DNA of 64,000 nucleotides. Origin: Ulota crispa. Lineage: Eukaryota > Streptophyta > Bryopsida > Orthotrichales > Orthotrichaceae. The translations under genes and the position numbers were made by a program. The stretch covers positions 9,812,727 to 9,876,726 of the forward strand of contig OY987245.1 of the NCBI GenBank assembly GCA_963920765.1, written 5' to 3'. Position 1 is the stretch's first letter. Every line of letters starts with the position of its first letter. Under the pieces are notes generated by a model, which had not been told where the DNA came from, did no database searches, and saw nothing but the letters and a program-made list of their open reading frames with translations. This document shows positions 1 to 12,282 of this stretch, one piece after another.

Positions 1-2
1 GT

Positions 3-3000
3 TCGTCCCTGCCATTGCGACCGCGATTGTGCGCGTTGCCGTCATCCACCATCGTCCCGCCGTCGTTACTCCTGCCGGCGCGGACTTTGCACCCGTCCAA
101 TTCGGGCTCCGCCGCGCGGTGCTCGTGGTCGAGGATTACGTTCGCGACGTTGCGGGAGGACGTCATCATCAGTCGACAACAACAATTCCACCAACAATCT
201 TCGTCTTCTTCTTCTTCCTCATCGGAGCAGCATCAGCACCTTCACGAGAATTTTATCCCCACCAATGGCGCGACGACGACGAGGGTGGCGAGAACTCTTC
301 CGCATACCAATGGCGTTGCAACGAGCACTCGCAGGCAGCTCGTGGAGGAATTCTTGTTCACGCAAGACTACTTGGAGTCTTTAGATTACGATTCCCCCGT
401 GGACACGAGTACCAGGACCCCCGGACGCCGCAACGTTTGGGTGAAAGTGGAATCCTCTGCATCTCGATTGAGACCGACGAGCCCTTCCAATGCGGCGAAA
501 CGGAAGCGCAAGGGCGGGCTTGTGTTGCCCGCGTCCATCGCTGAGGTGTTGCCGTTGAAATTTGAAACAGGCCTCAAATTCTACGCTGCTTTGTACGCGT
601 CGTTGTTACGTGCTGGCAGGTATTTTGCTCGGATGCCTGATCAATCACCATCCCCTGTTTTTTTCCCGAACCCTGTTTTAGGTTTCTTACTTCAAGCTCA
701 ACGCAGAAATTTTGAATTGAAAGCTGAGAATTGAATGTTGCAGGATCAAAGACTGTCTTGTGCTCTTGGGAGAGGTGGACAAAGTGGGAAAACTTGGTTC
801 GATGAAGGTATTTTGAAATGCTGCTACATTGCTCTTGCTATTTTGTAATTTTTTCCTGTTTTTGTGAACATTGCTGAGGCTTACAGAAAGAGCCTTGGTT
901 TGTAGGTGAATCATTCGAGATTTTACGAAGCGTGCAAAACGAGAGGATCTGTGGACGATGCGTTTACGTTCGTGAAGCTCATGCGTCCTTATTCAACGTT
1001 ACAGCATTACACGATGCTTCTGTCAGTCTGTTGTCATGCAAAAGACATCGACGGTGAGCACTTTTTAGCTTTTTTTTGCTGTTGATTTTGTGAATGTTTT
1101 GCTGTGGAAGGCGCATATTAACTTGGAGCCTTTCTTGTTTGTTCGGCAGGAGCGTTGCGAGTGCTGGCTTTGTTAGAGAACAGTGGTTTGAAAGCGGATT
1201 GCATGTTCTACACTACGCTGATCTCTGCTTGCTCCAAAGCTGGAAAAGTGGACCTTCTCTTTCAGGTACATTCTTTTGACATCAAGACTGTGAATTTTCA
1301 TGAGAATACCACTTGAAAATTCTCTTAAAAAATGGTATAAAATCAGTCATTACATGTTGAAAGTTTCGAGCGGGTTGCTTTGTGCCAGGTATACCATGAA
1401 ATGGAATTGCATGGAATTGAAGCCAACGTTCATACTTTCGGAGCCATGATTGATGGCTGTGCTCGTGCTGGACAATTACCCAAGGCCTTTGGTGCCTATG
1501 GTATAATGATATCAAAGGTTAGTGTTCAGAACGAAGGACTTTATGGTTTTGAAACATGTTGTAAAAATTGCAACTTTATAGCAAAGATGTTTTTTGGCAA
1601 GTTGGATAAGTTTTGTGAATGTTATTATGTGTGTAGGACGTGAAGCCCGACCGAGTTATCTTCAATGCGCTCATCAATGCTTGTAGTCGAGCTGGAGCTG
1701 TTCAAAGGGCGTTTGATGTGTTGACAGACATGAAGTCGGAAGCAACACCAGTGAAGCCAGACCACGTCACGTATGGTGCTCTGATTTCTGCTTGTGCCCG
1801 TGGAGGAGAGGTAACCTTTTTCACCATTAGTTACTTGCACTTTATCTTAAACCTCCATTGTATGTGATCTAGTGATCTGAGACAAATTTAATGTTATTCA
1901 TTGGTGCAGGTGGACAAAGCTCTTGAAGTTTATCAGAGCATGCGTGAAAGCGATTCATTAGGTTCTCCCGAATGCTACACTGCTGCTGTACATGCTTGCA
2001 GTCAAAAAGGTGACCTGGATTATGCCCTTTCAGTGTATGAGGATATCAAGAAGGATGGAGTGAAACCAGATCAGGTACCGTAAATATTAACTTTTTTGGT
2101 TTTCGAGGCCTTCTGTAATACCAAACAAAAGTAGTTATAAAACTTCTTTGTGACGATTCCAAGAACCAAAGTTTGTGGAAACCTCTCACTGCAATTCTAC
2201 GTTGAGCAGGTGTTTTTCAGCGCATTGGTAGATGTTGCTGGTCATTCCAAAGATATTGAAAAGGCATTCAGTATACTCGACAACATGAAGAAGGAGGGCA
2301 TGAAGCCGAAAGCGGCTGTGTACAGCTCTCTTATGGGGGTTTGCAGTAATGTAATTCACCAAAACTATCCTTATTGCTCTTAAATTTAACTTTAATTTTT
2401 CAAATGTACCTTAGAAAGGGTATATGAAGTACTCATATGTAAGGTTCTAGTTTTCACGGACAATTCTCTAAAGTTGATCTTCGTAAGATTTTTTTGTTTT
2501 CTGACATAATGTTGCTATGCTTATTGTTAATTTCGCTGGTGGTTTATACAGCTAGGGGACTGGAAGAGGGCAATTAAATTGCACGAAAGAATCCGATCTT
2601 CTGGAGTCCGACCTACCGTGTCAACGTTTAATGCTCTCTTAACAGCTCTCTGTAAGTTCATTGAGCCTGTTTCTTCATTTCGTCTAAGAACCCTTTGTTC
2701 AATCAAAGCTTGATCGTTGGAACTAAAAGGTAGAAAATCATATGTTTCTGGATCTTGGCCATGTGTTTTTTTATCAGTGACACGTGGAAGGGTGACGTGC
2801 CACTGACATGGAGCCTTTTCTTGCGCAGGTGAAGCAAAGCGATTTAACCAGACATGTCCTGTTCTCAAAGACATGAAAGAAACAGGGATATTGCCCAACC
2901 AAATTACGTACAGTATCTTGTTGAAAGCCTGCGAAAAGTAAGGAACCGTGCTACGCTTTGGTCCAAATTCTCACTGAATAGATGTTAGGGTTCCGTTCCT

Positions 3001-5715
3001 ATATTACAATACAAAATCATTTTTACTATTGTTTTCTCCTTATGGCTGAAGGTATATAAGGATTGAAGCATTCGCTGACCTAGAATTTTGGAACATTGCC
3101 TAGTTTTTTGGAGAATTATTGAGGTTTCAAGTGGGTGTTCAGGGAGAGTAAAGTGGACATGGCGCTTGGTTTGTTCTTGAATGCAAGGGCAGAGGGCATT
3201 AAGCCAAATGTGACCATTTGTGACAGCATCTTAGGTACGTGTCACCATCTCCATCACTTGATTTTTATTTTATAATCCGCTAGTGAGTTGGATTCCAGTA
3301 GCAATGTTAGAAGATTTTCAATTCATGTTTAATGTTCTTATAAATTTGTGGCACTAGTGTACTTGGAACTTGAGCTATAGATGCACATCTTAGATGAGAA
3401 CTCTTGTTCTCTTCTTTTTTTTCTATATGAGAAGCATTCTTTTTAGGGAAGTAGTAATTAGACTTCGTCTCTGGGTTTTTTGTTGACAGGACTGTGCTTA
3501 CAACAAATTCAAACCTCGGCAGAGGCGCCTCAAGTTTCACTCACCATGCTGCCTCCTGCAGATCTAAGCAACATCGCTCCTAGAGATCAATGGTATTCCC
3601 TTGCTTTTACGAACTCTGAAGATTGGTAGTACTTTATTTCTACAGTCAGTTCAGTATTCTACCATTTTTTCGGTATTGTTGCAAATTTTAAGGTTTATAA
3701 AAGGAGCCTCGTGTTCTATCTGAATTTATCTTCATGTTTTTGGTAACTTATTGAAATATAGCCTAACTCAATGGAAATGTCACCACTTGTAGGTTGACAT
3801 GGGCCCTTGCAATCTACCGCCAAACCATAGAAGCAGGTGCACTTCCAACAGTTGAGACTCTCTCCCGGTTGCTGGGCTGTTTGCGCAAGCCAGAAGTATC
3901 GAGAAGTGCTACTGCAAGCTTTGATGACAGCCCCCACCAGTACCCTACAGCTTATGCTCAACCTCAGCCACCACCAGTCATTGCGTCCTCTTTTGATGGC
4001 TTTGGCATTTATGATCCTCGTGCTCTTTCTCTCTTTGAGGTAACCAGCCTTTTCTACAATATTTGAAAATTTTGAGGTGTTCAGATGTTTGCAAATTTTC
4101 CCTGTGGCCAGTTGCGAAGTTTGCCGATCATCCAAGCTTTGGTCACAAAGCAGTACTTAACCTATTTGTATCCTCTAGATTGTATAAGAACTAATTAAAG
4201 GAGTTTGTAGCTATCCAAGGCCCAGTAGACAGCTTCTTTTGTGTTGTTTTTCAGCTACTTACTGTTCATTATGATTGGTGTTGCAGGAAGCATCAGCGCT
4301 CAATATTGCACCAACGTTTAACTATGCTAATTTTCAGCCAATCGTTATTAACGCAGAGTCTATGCCAGTATACACAGCTGAGGTACCTTACTTACTCTTC
4401 CTTAAACAGAGAAGTACAGGTGATCCTTTTTCCCTTAAGTTTAATTCGGACGAAGTGAATCGTAATTTCCTCATGTTTCTGCTTTTTACAGGTTTGTTTG
4501 CTGACCGTACTGAAGGGCCTCACGCAACGGCACGCTGCAGGTAAATATTCTCCTTTCTCTAAAACTTTTGAAGTATGCGGTTTCATGAGGTTTTTCATTC
4601 CGTGTAGTCCTTCTCTACTTTCTCTCCAGATATCACTTCTCTATATAGAAAGATATCAGTTAAACTGCACTTCTCCCAGGTTAGTAGTCTCAAGCAATGG
4701 TACTTCTTTTGTGATTGTGCAGGTGCTCGTGTACCAGGGGTAATCATTAAGCTACACGTAGAAAAGAAGGAGACTTACAGGCCAAAAGGAGGGTTAATCT
4801 CTTTGACTATTGCTAACAAGTACGTACTGCCCTCTCCCAAATAGCCAAGAAGATAACATGTAACTTTGCATTTTCTCTCTTTTATATTGAAATAAGGGAA
4901 AATTTCATGGATACCCCTGAAATTTGACATATTTTTATAGATACCCCTGCTTTTTTCAGAAATTTCACAAATACCCTTTGACCAGAATTTCAGGTGTTTG
5001 TTTTGTTGTGCATGTCACTTCCTTTTCCCTTTGTGCGCACATTACTTTTTTGTTGTGCGTGCGTACAAAGGAAGAAGAGAAGTAGTGGCATGCACAACAA
5101 AACAAACGCCCAAGGGTATTTGTGAAATTTCTGAAAAAGCAGGGGTATCTATAAAAATGTGTCAAATTTCAGGGGTATCCATGAAATTTTCCCTTGAAAT
5201 AAGTGAGGTAAACTTATGTGGAAGTTTTGTGCAACGCATGATAGTGATTGCTTAGCTGTTTTTTTGTTTTTGGTTTTGTGAGCAGGACTGGGCAAGCAGT
5301 AGGAGCACTGTTACGACGGTTACGACTTAAAGCACAAGGAAGTGAAAGCTCAGGAGAGCTGCGTATCACAGTGCTGGAGGTCCAGAAGTGGCTGCGGCCG
5401 AAACCAAGCACTCTCACGACGCCAACGGCGTTGAAGAACCCGTTTTCCCTGCTGGAGAAAGGCAACCACTTGCCTTACTCGTTACTGGCAAAAACCATCG
5501 CTGACCAGCAGCGAGCCATTCGCATGGGTACTGCGGCTCCGTGCTACCGAGGTTTGGACGTGTTGACGGACGTAGACGCGCGGCAGGGGCACTTCCACCA
5601 GGAGGACTATTACCAGGAGGACTTCCACCATGAGGACTTCCACCATGAGGACTTCAGCTACGACAACGCCCCCTCACGCTACGGCAAACGCTCCAGCAGC
5701 AGCAGCAGGTTCTAA
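3..5715 (+). CDS. MRL1: MRL1, chloroplast PPR protein stabilising rbcL mRNA (17 exons seen, 5' end outside window)
   Basis: Family knowledge: MRL1 is a conserved chloroplast pentatricopeptide-repeat protein needed to stabilise the rbcL transcript (Rubisco large subunit) in Chlamydomonas and Arabidopsis. Exons read from GT-AG borders and frame: 3-619, 744-807, 906-1053, 1150-1265, 1389-1517, 1637-1810, 1910-2074, 2210-2350, 2552-2651, 2829-2937, 3143-3234, 3490-3592, 3793-4039, 4287-4382, 4492-4540, 4723-4819, 5286-5715. They join to about 958 codons and end at TAA. The frame is open to the window edge and the first codons lack ATG, so the start lies upstream. Residues 1-200 are Ser/Arg-rich like a transit peptide. 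PPR motifs fill about residues 230-620, for example VKPDRVIFNALINACSRAGA. The MRL1-specific C-terminal domain follows, with FDGFGIYDPRALSLFEEA and AEVCLLTVLKGLTQRHAAGA. The tail has HHEDF repeats and a Ser run. The match to Arabidopsis MRL1 order and motifs is close, recalled rather than searched. Confidence 0.95.
4896..5193. mobile_element. Mutator-like hairpin MITE in the last MRL1 intron
   Basis: The element starts GGGAAAATTTCATGGATACC and ends with its near-perfect reverse complement, so almost all 298 bp folds into one hairpin. It is flanked by an exact 9-bp duplication, TTGAAATAA, at 4887-4895 and 5194-5202. Long terminal inverted repeats and a 9-bp duplication are the hallmark of Mutator-like elements. 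It carries no coding capacity. Related copies lie at 11053-12282 and 18019-18342. It sits between the 4723-4819 and 5286-5715 exons and leaves the splice sites intact. Confidence 0.85.
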
Positions 5716-7397
5716 GCCGCCGCAGGCGACACGCCAAACGCTCCAGCGGCAGCGGCGTGACGCTAAGATCAAGGTCCGAATGCAACCCAAAAGAGGTAGA
5801 TTAGGCATTACCCCCTTCTGAGGCTCTTTGATTAACTGATAAAAAAAAGTATACGGATTTTAAACAAGATTCAAGGGACATGTGTTGTGGTTGGTATTAT
5901 GTCTGAGAGATGACAAGCTTCTCAAAGTACTTCCCCCTGTTCTTAGGAAGGTTGTTTCTTTATAAGCCATATCCACTTCTAAATTCGTCGAAGTGATTTT
6001 AGTTTCTAGGTAGGAAGAAAAACCAGACTGTTTGGAATTTTGCATGTTTGAGAATTCATTGCAAATGGTTCCAGGGTATGGTCTGGCTGGCGTGATGAGC
6101 ATATATATGTCCTTTTAGTTTTACTTGACCGGTTCTGTAGGATTTCTCGGAGATTTTTTACTCTTTTTTTTCTTGGCTCTTTTTTTTTGCCCTTCGGCAA
6201 AGGGTTCCTAACTGGGCCTGGACTTTCCTGTTTAGTGGTATATTGAGGGTGAAAGAGAGGGGGTTTTTAATGAGTTTTTGGCCCCTTGTTGTGGTCGCAT
6301 TTATAAGCTTGTTAGTTGCAGTGTTTTGTTGTATGGAGGAGCTGGGGGACTGACGTTTCTTCTTGTAAAGAAGAGAACTTGGATTTACATGTAGGTTGTT
6401 GTTACGTTGTTGGTGATTTGCCTTCTTTTTTGTTGGTTTGTTAGGGATGTTGATTATCAAGGTGTCCCTTTTGTAAGGGACTTAGAAATTGGGTAAGGAA
6501 TGTTATAAATGTTGGATGCTGTGGTATTGATGTATCCAAAAAAAATGTGTCGTTTTTGGTGCAATTTGACCGTTAATTGGTTTTTTCCTTGTTTGCAACG
6601 GAGGAATTTTTTTTTGTGAGATAAGAAAGGTTTTGGACTAAAACCATGTTAAACAAGCATTTATGTAGATTGTTTTGCAGCCCTTTTGTTATTTGATGCT
6701 TTTTACAAAATTCTATAAGCTCCTGATTCATCTTAAATTTTTTGAGCAACACTTGTAAATTATTGAAGATTGCACTTTTTTTTATGTCAAGTTTTAGGAC
6801 TTCAAATGGCTTTTGCATGGAAAACAATGACTAGTATAGTTGGTGACTGTTGCCACAATAAGGGTCTAGAACATGCTTGAACCCTTGCTAACAAATTTTA
6901 TGCTATCAAAAAGCACACACAAGGAAGCTTGCAAGGGATATTGATTGGTTGCAACTTGTAAAATGTTGTTTGGCACCATGCCATGTATGGTGTTTCACCC
7001 AATCAAATCTCTTGAGACACTTGTACAACATTTGTCTTGCCTTGCCATTACTTCATTAGCATGGACAACTTGAATGCCTTCATAATTGTAGTTTATAGCA
7101 AGATCAAAAAACTAGATCCAGTACCTCAAACAAGCCTTTGAAATCATGCGAGGACACTTTTGGTCCTCTAGGGCATTAGAGGTTAAACATCAAAACAAAA
7201 TTGTATCATAGAATCTTGAACTTTTTGATGGGGCTGCCAAAAAAAACCCCAAAAAAATCACATGGATTTTATGATATTTGTGATTGATTGTAGATGAGTT
7301 ATGGATTTTTTGGTTTTTTTGGAGTCATTTGAAACTTCTAATGCAAAAATGGCACCTTTTGAATGCAAAATTAGAAAACAACCACTTAAGGTGATAT
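5716..7397. other. MRL1 3' flank and AT-rich intergenic DNA
   Basis: No exon or conserved motif was recognised. The first several hundred bases probably include the MRL1 3' untranslated region and polyadenylation region. I could not fix the polyadenylation site. Reading frames on both strands here are short and of low complexity. Confidence 0.5.
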
Positions 7398-7740
7398 AGG
7401 GCAGCTTCACATTGTGGCTAACTAAGTTGAGAGGCTGTCAAATTCAACGACCAAACTTTGTTGAGAGGCCAAGAAACTGTGCTGAAAATAGGCAATAAAT
7501 GCTAAAATTGACGGCTTCTTGCCCATAGTTTGGGTCTCCTTTTTGTTGAACCCAAACTTCCCTTTGAGAGGCCATCACTTTGGATGATAAAGTGCTACCA
7601 TGTAGGTATTTGGGGGATGATGGTCTTTGGAGTTTGGCCTTTAGTTTGAAGGGTTGAAAGGCCAAATTCTTGGTTTCTTGAAATCTAATTGGTGGAAACC
7701 AATGGCCTCTTGACCTTCAGCCATAGTGTGAAGCCACCCT
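7398..7740. mobile_element. MITE with TTCACA-type termini
   Basis: The left end AGGGCAGCTTCACATTGTGG matches the reverse complement of the right end, AGGGTGGCTTCACACTATGG, enclosing 343 bp without coding capacity. The same kind of end occurs at 50031-50601. A clear target duplication is not visible, so the superfamily is open; hAT-like is one guess. Confidence 0.55.
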
Positions 7741-8255
7741 TAGTGTTGATTGTTGTTACTTCAAAACTAATGATTGCCCTTTCAAATCCATAACCACAAT
7801 TTCACAAACAAGCTTGCAATGAAATTGTCAAAAATTTCTAATTTGTATAACAAGGATGTTTCAAGTGAAACTAGCTCAAAAACAAGTTTGGGTTTTACTA
7901 GATGATGGATTTTTTTATAGAAAGGCCCTCAATGCCCAAGGGAGTGCCCAAGGGATTTTCACTTCATTCTCAACTTCCTACTTGACTTTCTAATGTGAAA
8001 GTTTGTCATAAACTCTATAGTGATAGTATTCATTTAATATTTTGGTGTGCAAGAGGCATGCTTGCAATTAAGGTTCCACCAAAAATAATTGTAATGTAGT
8101 ATGGATGACACTTGAATTGAACATTGAAGCTAACTTTAAATTGCAGCTTCTCCAATTAATTTTTTTAAATTAAAACACTCATATCTTTGCCTATAAGAAG
8201 GTTCCAAAGTTTCAGAACAATCACATAAATTTTGTGCCTTGGGATCATTTAGTGG
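7741..8255. other. AT-rich intergenic stretch
   Basis: Nothing recognisable: no convincing reading frame, RNA gene or paired terminal repeat. Confidence 0.4.
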
Positions 8256-8259
8256 TTAA

Positions 8260-9167
8260 CCCTTTAAGGACCACACTCATTTTCACAAAATCCACTAAAA
8301 ATAGGGACTATAAGCTTAGATGTGCAATTAACTCAAATATGGGTCCATTTTCAGTAATCCAACCATACAAATGGGAAGTACACCTTGTTCACTTTAAAGC
8401 ACCAAAATTTTAGCTAGATCTACTGTTGGAGTTGATACATTATAATGATTGAGTGAGCCGTATACAGAAAATCTTTAGTGTTTCATGCTTGTGTGGTTTT
8501 GAATGTTACCACTTCATGCAAGCTTTGATTGAAAAGAGCCTTACATTTCTAGAAAGTAGGGTTTCCCACCTTTCCAACAAGACTAGTTTCACTCAAAATA
8601 GACAAAAATAGCAATCACAAGGTGTAGCTAAGTGGACAAAAAGGGTCAAAAAACCCACTTTCTTTGCTACCCTAAAACAGTTCTACGAGAAATTTGATAA
8701 TTATTTTGGAAAACCCGATTGGTGAAAACAATCAAGAGTTGTCCTTAAATATAAGATGACAAAATTTAAAGCCAAAATGACAACACCATTTTTGTAGATC
8801 TTCAAATACTACAATTATACTACTACTGTATAGGAAAAGAAGACAAGCGTATTTCTTGAGCAATTTGAAATTTTTTAGAATTGTACAATTGAAATTTGAC
8901 ATTCTTCTTGGATGTTCAATGTATTGTGTTGTTGCTTTGATCCATTTTTGACAAAAAAATGGATACGTGTTTTGAAGCCATGCCGTATAAACACCATTAT
9001 TTATCAACTCACATACCCAATTGCATTGTTATTTTTTTAGATGGATGCAAAATTCTTGTGATCACATGCGCACTTCAAGATCAAATTCCAAATTATTGAG
9101 CGATTTCAACGTACAGGCCAAAAACCACTCCCAGCGACCAAAATATGGTCGCGTGGTCCTTAAAGGG
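8260..9167 (+). mobile_element. TTAA-1 element, copy 1 (piggyBac-like MITE)
   Basis: A 908-bp element flanked by TTAA at 8256-8259 and 9168-9171. The ends are CCCTTTAAGGACCACAC on the left and GCGTGGTCCTTAAAGGG on the right. Three more copies of nearly equal length (14808-15714, 37089-37986, 48689-49595) share the interior, and each is flanked by TTAA. TTAA duplication with CCC/GGG ends is the piggyBac signature. There is no transposase frame, so mobilisation would need a transposase encoded elsewhere. Confidence 0.85.
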
Positions 9168-9171
9168 TTAA

Positions 9172-9978
9172 GGAAGAAAGCTATGCTACAAAAGAAGCTA
9201 TCCTAAGGAAGTCCAAGTAAGTACCTGCAGGTCCACTTTATATTAGGGCCAAATTGCTAGCCCAATTTTAAGAATCACTGGACCAACAAACAAGATTGCT
9301 CAAACAATCAAATTGGAGCATCAATTGGATCCTAAGGTCCTATATTGAGGGTTAGCTAAGGATTAGCCATACTAGTCTTGTTGATGACATGGCCACTTAT
9401 GTAGCAAATTTTTGGCTCAAAAAATCAACTCCAAACCAAAAACAATTGAATACCATATTTGTTAATTTGGGAAAAATGGTACATTTTGAGACTTTCAAGA
9501 AGTTTGAGGTGATCACCTCAAATCAAGCTTAGCATTTTTTTTTTTTGTACATATGCCCTCACCTGAGAGGAGGGATTTACGAGGGAAATAATCTTATTGG
9601 CTAAAACTGAATCTAATATCTTCAGATCTGGTTTGAAGTAACTTTTTAGATTTGAGGTGGAGTATAAAATGGTACCTGTGTTTCTCCCAAATTAACGAAT
9701 ATAGTGTTATTGGGTCACCACAAATCTTCAATGCATGAAGCATTGACTCAATTCAAGAACATAAGCCGAATTTATTAATTGAAAATTAGGCCATCTCTTA
9801 TACTCTAGGGCTTTCTATTAGACTCTAGGGTTATCTATTAAAGCTCAATCAAAACTTTGACAAAATCGATGGCTCAATGAATTGTGAATTGGACCAACTC
9901 GAGCTGGGCACGAGCCAAACTCTCCCGAGGTCAAAGTGTGTCGGATGGTTTCTTTTGGCAATCGTTCAAATTGGGAGA
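9172..9978. other. Intergenic DNA with a possible polypurine tract at its 3' end
   Basis: The sequence is unremarkable except for AAATTGGGAGAT at about 9968-9979, which resembles the polypurine tract placed just before the 3' LTR of Ty1/copia elements. No gag, protease, integrase or reverse-transcriptase motif is readable upstream. Confidence 0.3.
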
Positions 9979-9979
9979 T

Positions 9980-10190
9980 TGTTGAGCACTATTCGAGGAG
10001 AGTAAACAACCCTCTGATTTGTTGGAAGCACCGCTCACTCCTTTCATCTAGTCGATTATGTTCATCCTTAACTCATCACTATTTCATCCATGTTTGCTGT
10101 ATATAATCCACTGCTCAATGTACATACAATTCAATCGATATTTTACAATAGAAAGAAAGGTTTCGTGGCTCCACCTTCATTATTCCAGTA
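9980..10190 (+). mobile_element. Possible Ty1/copia 3' LTR relic
   Basis: It begins TGTTGAGCACTATTCGAGG directly after a GGGAGAT purine tract, the usual arrangement at a copia PPT/3' LTR junction. It contains a TATA-like TATATAATCC near 10098 and ends near ATTCCA. No second LTR, internal coding region or target duplication was found, so this is either a truncated relic or a chance resemblance. Confidence 0.35.
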
Positions 10191-10814
10191 TATGTTTGTC
10201 AATGTCAGATTTACAACATGATCTCCCATTCAAAGCTCAGGTCAGTAAGGTAGAAGCACCCAAATGTGACACATACCTCAAATTTGGTACTCTAGAGGGT
10301 CTTTTGAGAATGTAATGGCATGTGCTTGTTAGGAAATTGGTATAGATCCAAGTAAAATTGTTTTTGGAATTTTTTGAGATCATCTGAATAAATTATGAAT
10401 TGTTGAAGATAACTTTCTAGATTCACCTATTGTGAACACTAGACCCTTGAAAAAGCGACAATAACAAGACCATGTCATGACAACAGAAAGAGCATGTCAC
10501 ACCTAATCATAAACCGCCACCTACACAATTTTTGTTCTCTTAAGTCAACTTGCATGTCTGGGTGCATTTGTGTCTTGTTTGGATATAGGAGTTTGGATGC
10601 AAGAGTATCTACTTTAAGTTTAATTTTAAATATTGCAAAACCGCTAGTGTTGCGATTGGGTGCTCCTACTTTAGCCATCGCTAAGTCATGGTTTCTTTGC
10701 GCCACTCAATTAAGGACTGCAATTAGTTGTCGGTAACAAGGGTCACTCAATCAGTAGTAGGAAACAAGGATTGTTAGGTTTCGAACAGTTTTTAATCAAC
10801 ATCCTCTGCCATAG
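10191..10814. other. Intergenic DNA upstream of the first readable TrpD2-like exon
   Basis: The missing 5' exons of the TrpD2-like gene (transit peptide and start) should lie here or further upstream, but I could not recognise them. Open frames on both strands around 10475-10736 overlap each other and resemble no family I know. Confidence 0.35.
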
Positions 10815-11052
10815 CTTTGTTGTTGCAAAAACTAAAAGGATCCATGCAATCTCTCCGTGGAAGTAGCAGCACTCGACCCTTGAACGAAGCCCAAGCTTTC
10901 AAAGTGCTCAACACTATTCTACAATCAGGTATCATATCCCTACCGATTTGTCCTTGTTCAACGGTTGGTTTCTTGAGCATGAGTAGCATGATCATTATGG
11001 ACTTGGTAATGGTCTTGGTAATGGCCTAGGTCAAGCCATGACTTTGGTTTTT

Positions 11053-12282
11053 GGGAAAAATTTCATGGATACCCCTGAAGTTTGCAATTAGGGGTGAAGA
11101 GTCACACCTTCTCCAGCGCATTCTCAATCTTCAGAGAAGAATGTTTGCGTGGTAGCTAAGCACAAGCGTGTTTGGGTGGGAGTTCAATTCTTTGAAGTTG
11201 GAGAAGTTTTTTTCTTCTCATCTACAGTGGGTGGAGGAGAATCATAACATTGTTAATCTTTACTGGGGTCCCTTTTGCTCCCCCAACATGAGGATCCCCA
11301 GCAAATACCATTTGCTAGCTCTGGCCCTCACCAATCAGCTTTGAGGATTTATAACTAAATTCTCCCCCCCAAGTATATAGGGGCAATATCCCTCCATGGT
11401 TGGAAGGAGGAATAAAACCGAGTGAACAATGTTATGATGGGCTAGAGAAGTTCAACGTGCAAACCTTTCATTGCATTTTGTCTTGTTTTCACCCCACTAA
11501 TTTTGATTTACCATCCCTTCTTTTTTTGTTTCTCTTTGCTTTTCTATCTATAGAAATTGCTTTTCCTACTTTTTCTACTTTTCACCATTCTCTAATATCC
11601 ATTCTTCATCATAGCTCCATTCTTCATCATAGGTAACCCTACCTTTTCAGAAATTACACAAATACTCTTGGACCATAATTTTTAGGCATTTATTTGTTGT
11701 GCTTGTACTTCCTTCATGACCAATGTTGAAGGAGAATGTAATGAAACAAAACAAAAAAAGCAACTTATTCACAAAGGAAGAAGGGAAGTGACATGCAAAA
11801 CAAAACAAGTGGCCTGAAATTTTTTTTGGTCCAAGGGTATTTGTATACTTTCTGAAAAAGCAAGGGTATTTATGTAAAAATTTGGGGTATCTATGTAAAC
11901 ATTGCAAACTTTAGGGGTATGTATGTAAATATTGCAAACTACACTAGTTTGCAAGAAAAACTGTCTGAATTGAATAAAAGGTCCAAATTGACAAAAATTC
12001 CACAGAAATAATATGTCCAAATTGACATAAAAGTGTTCAAATCAAGGTGCCCTCCTTGACAAAAAAAAATGTCCAAATTGACGCTACTCCCTTGCAGTGA
12101 TACTTCAAGGGTATCACCACAACAAAATCGGCGTTTTATGACTCTAAATTATGACTGTTATGAGTTATTCATAGTTATGAATGACTCACAATAGTCATAA
12201 TTTAGAGTCGTAAAACACCGATTTTGTTGTAGTGTATCTAAGCAAATATTGCAAACTTCAGGGGTATCCATGAAATTTCCCC
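11053..12282. mobile_element. Large Mutator-like element in a TrpD2-like intron, possible Pack-MULE
   Basis: Termini GGGAAAAATTTCATGGATAC and its reverse complement match the MITE in MRL1. An exact 9-bp duplication, TTGGTTTTT, lies at 11044-11052 and 12283-12291. At 1.23 kb it is about four times longer than the 298-bp relative. Its left half (about 11090-11640) is not palindromic and has more even base composition, as expected of captured host DNA. A CACTA-like MITE is nested at 12115-12234. The insertion lies between two readable exons of the pseudogene and may have removed exon sequence. Confidence 0.75.
12115..12234. mobile_element. CACTA-like hairpin MITE, 120 bp
   Basis: The ends CACCACAACAAAATCGG and CCGATTTTGTTGTAGTG pair along nearly the whole length. 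It is flanked by a 3-bp duplication TAT at 12112-12114 and 12235-12237, as in CACTA transposons. It is nested in the 11053-12282 element, so it inserted later. Confidence 0.8.

Noticed and set aside
29-544. 171-codon frame overlapping the first MRL1 exon
   Set aside because: It is the shifted frame of the GC-rich MRL1 exon; the PPR frame continues through all later exons.
2759-2811. Small inverted repeat around ACACGTGGAAGGGTGACGTG in an MRL1 intron
   Set aside because: Short and imperfect, with no target duplication or second copy; it may be chance.
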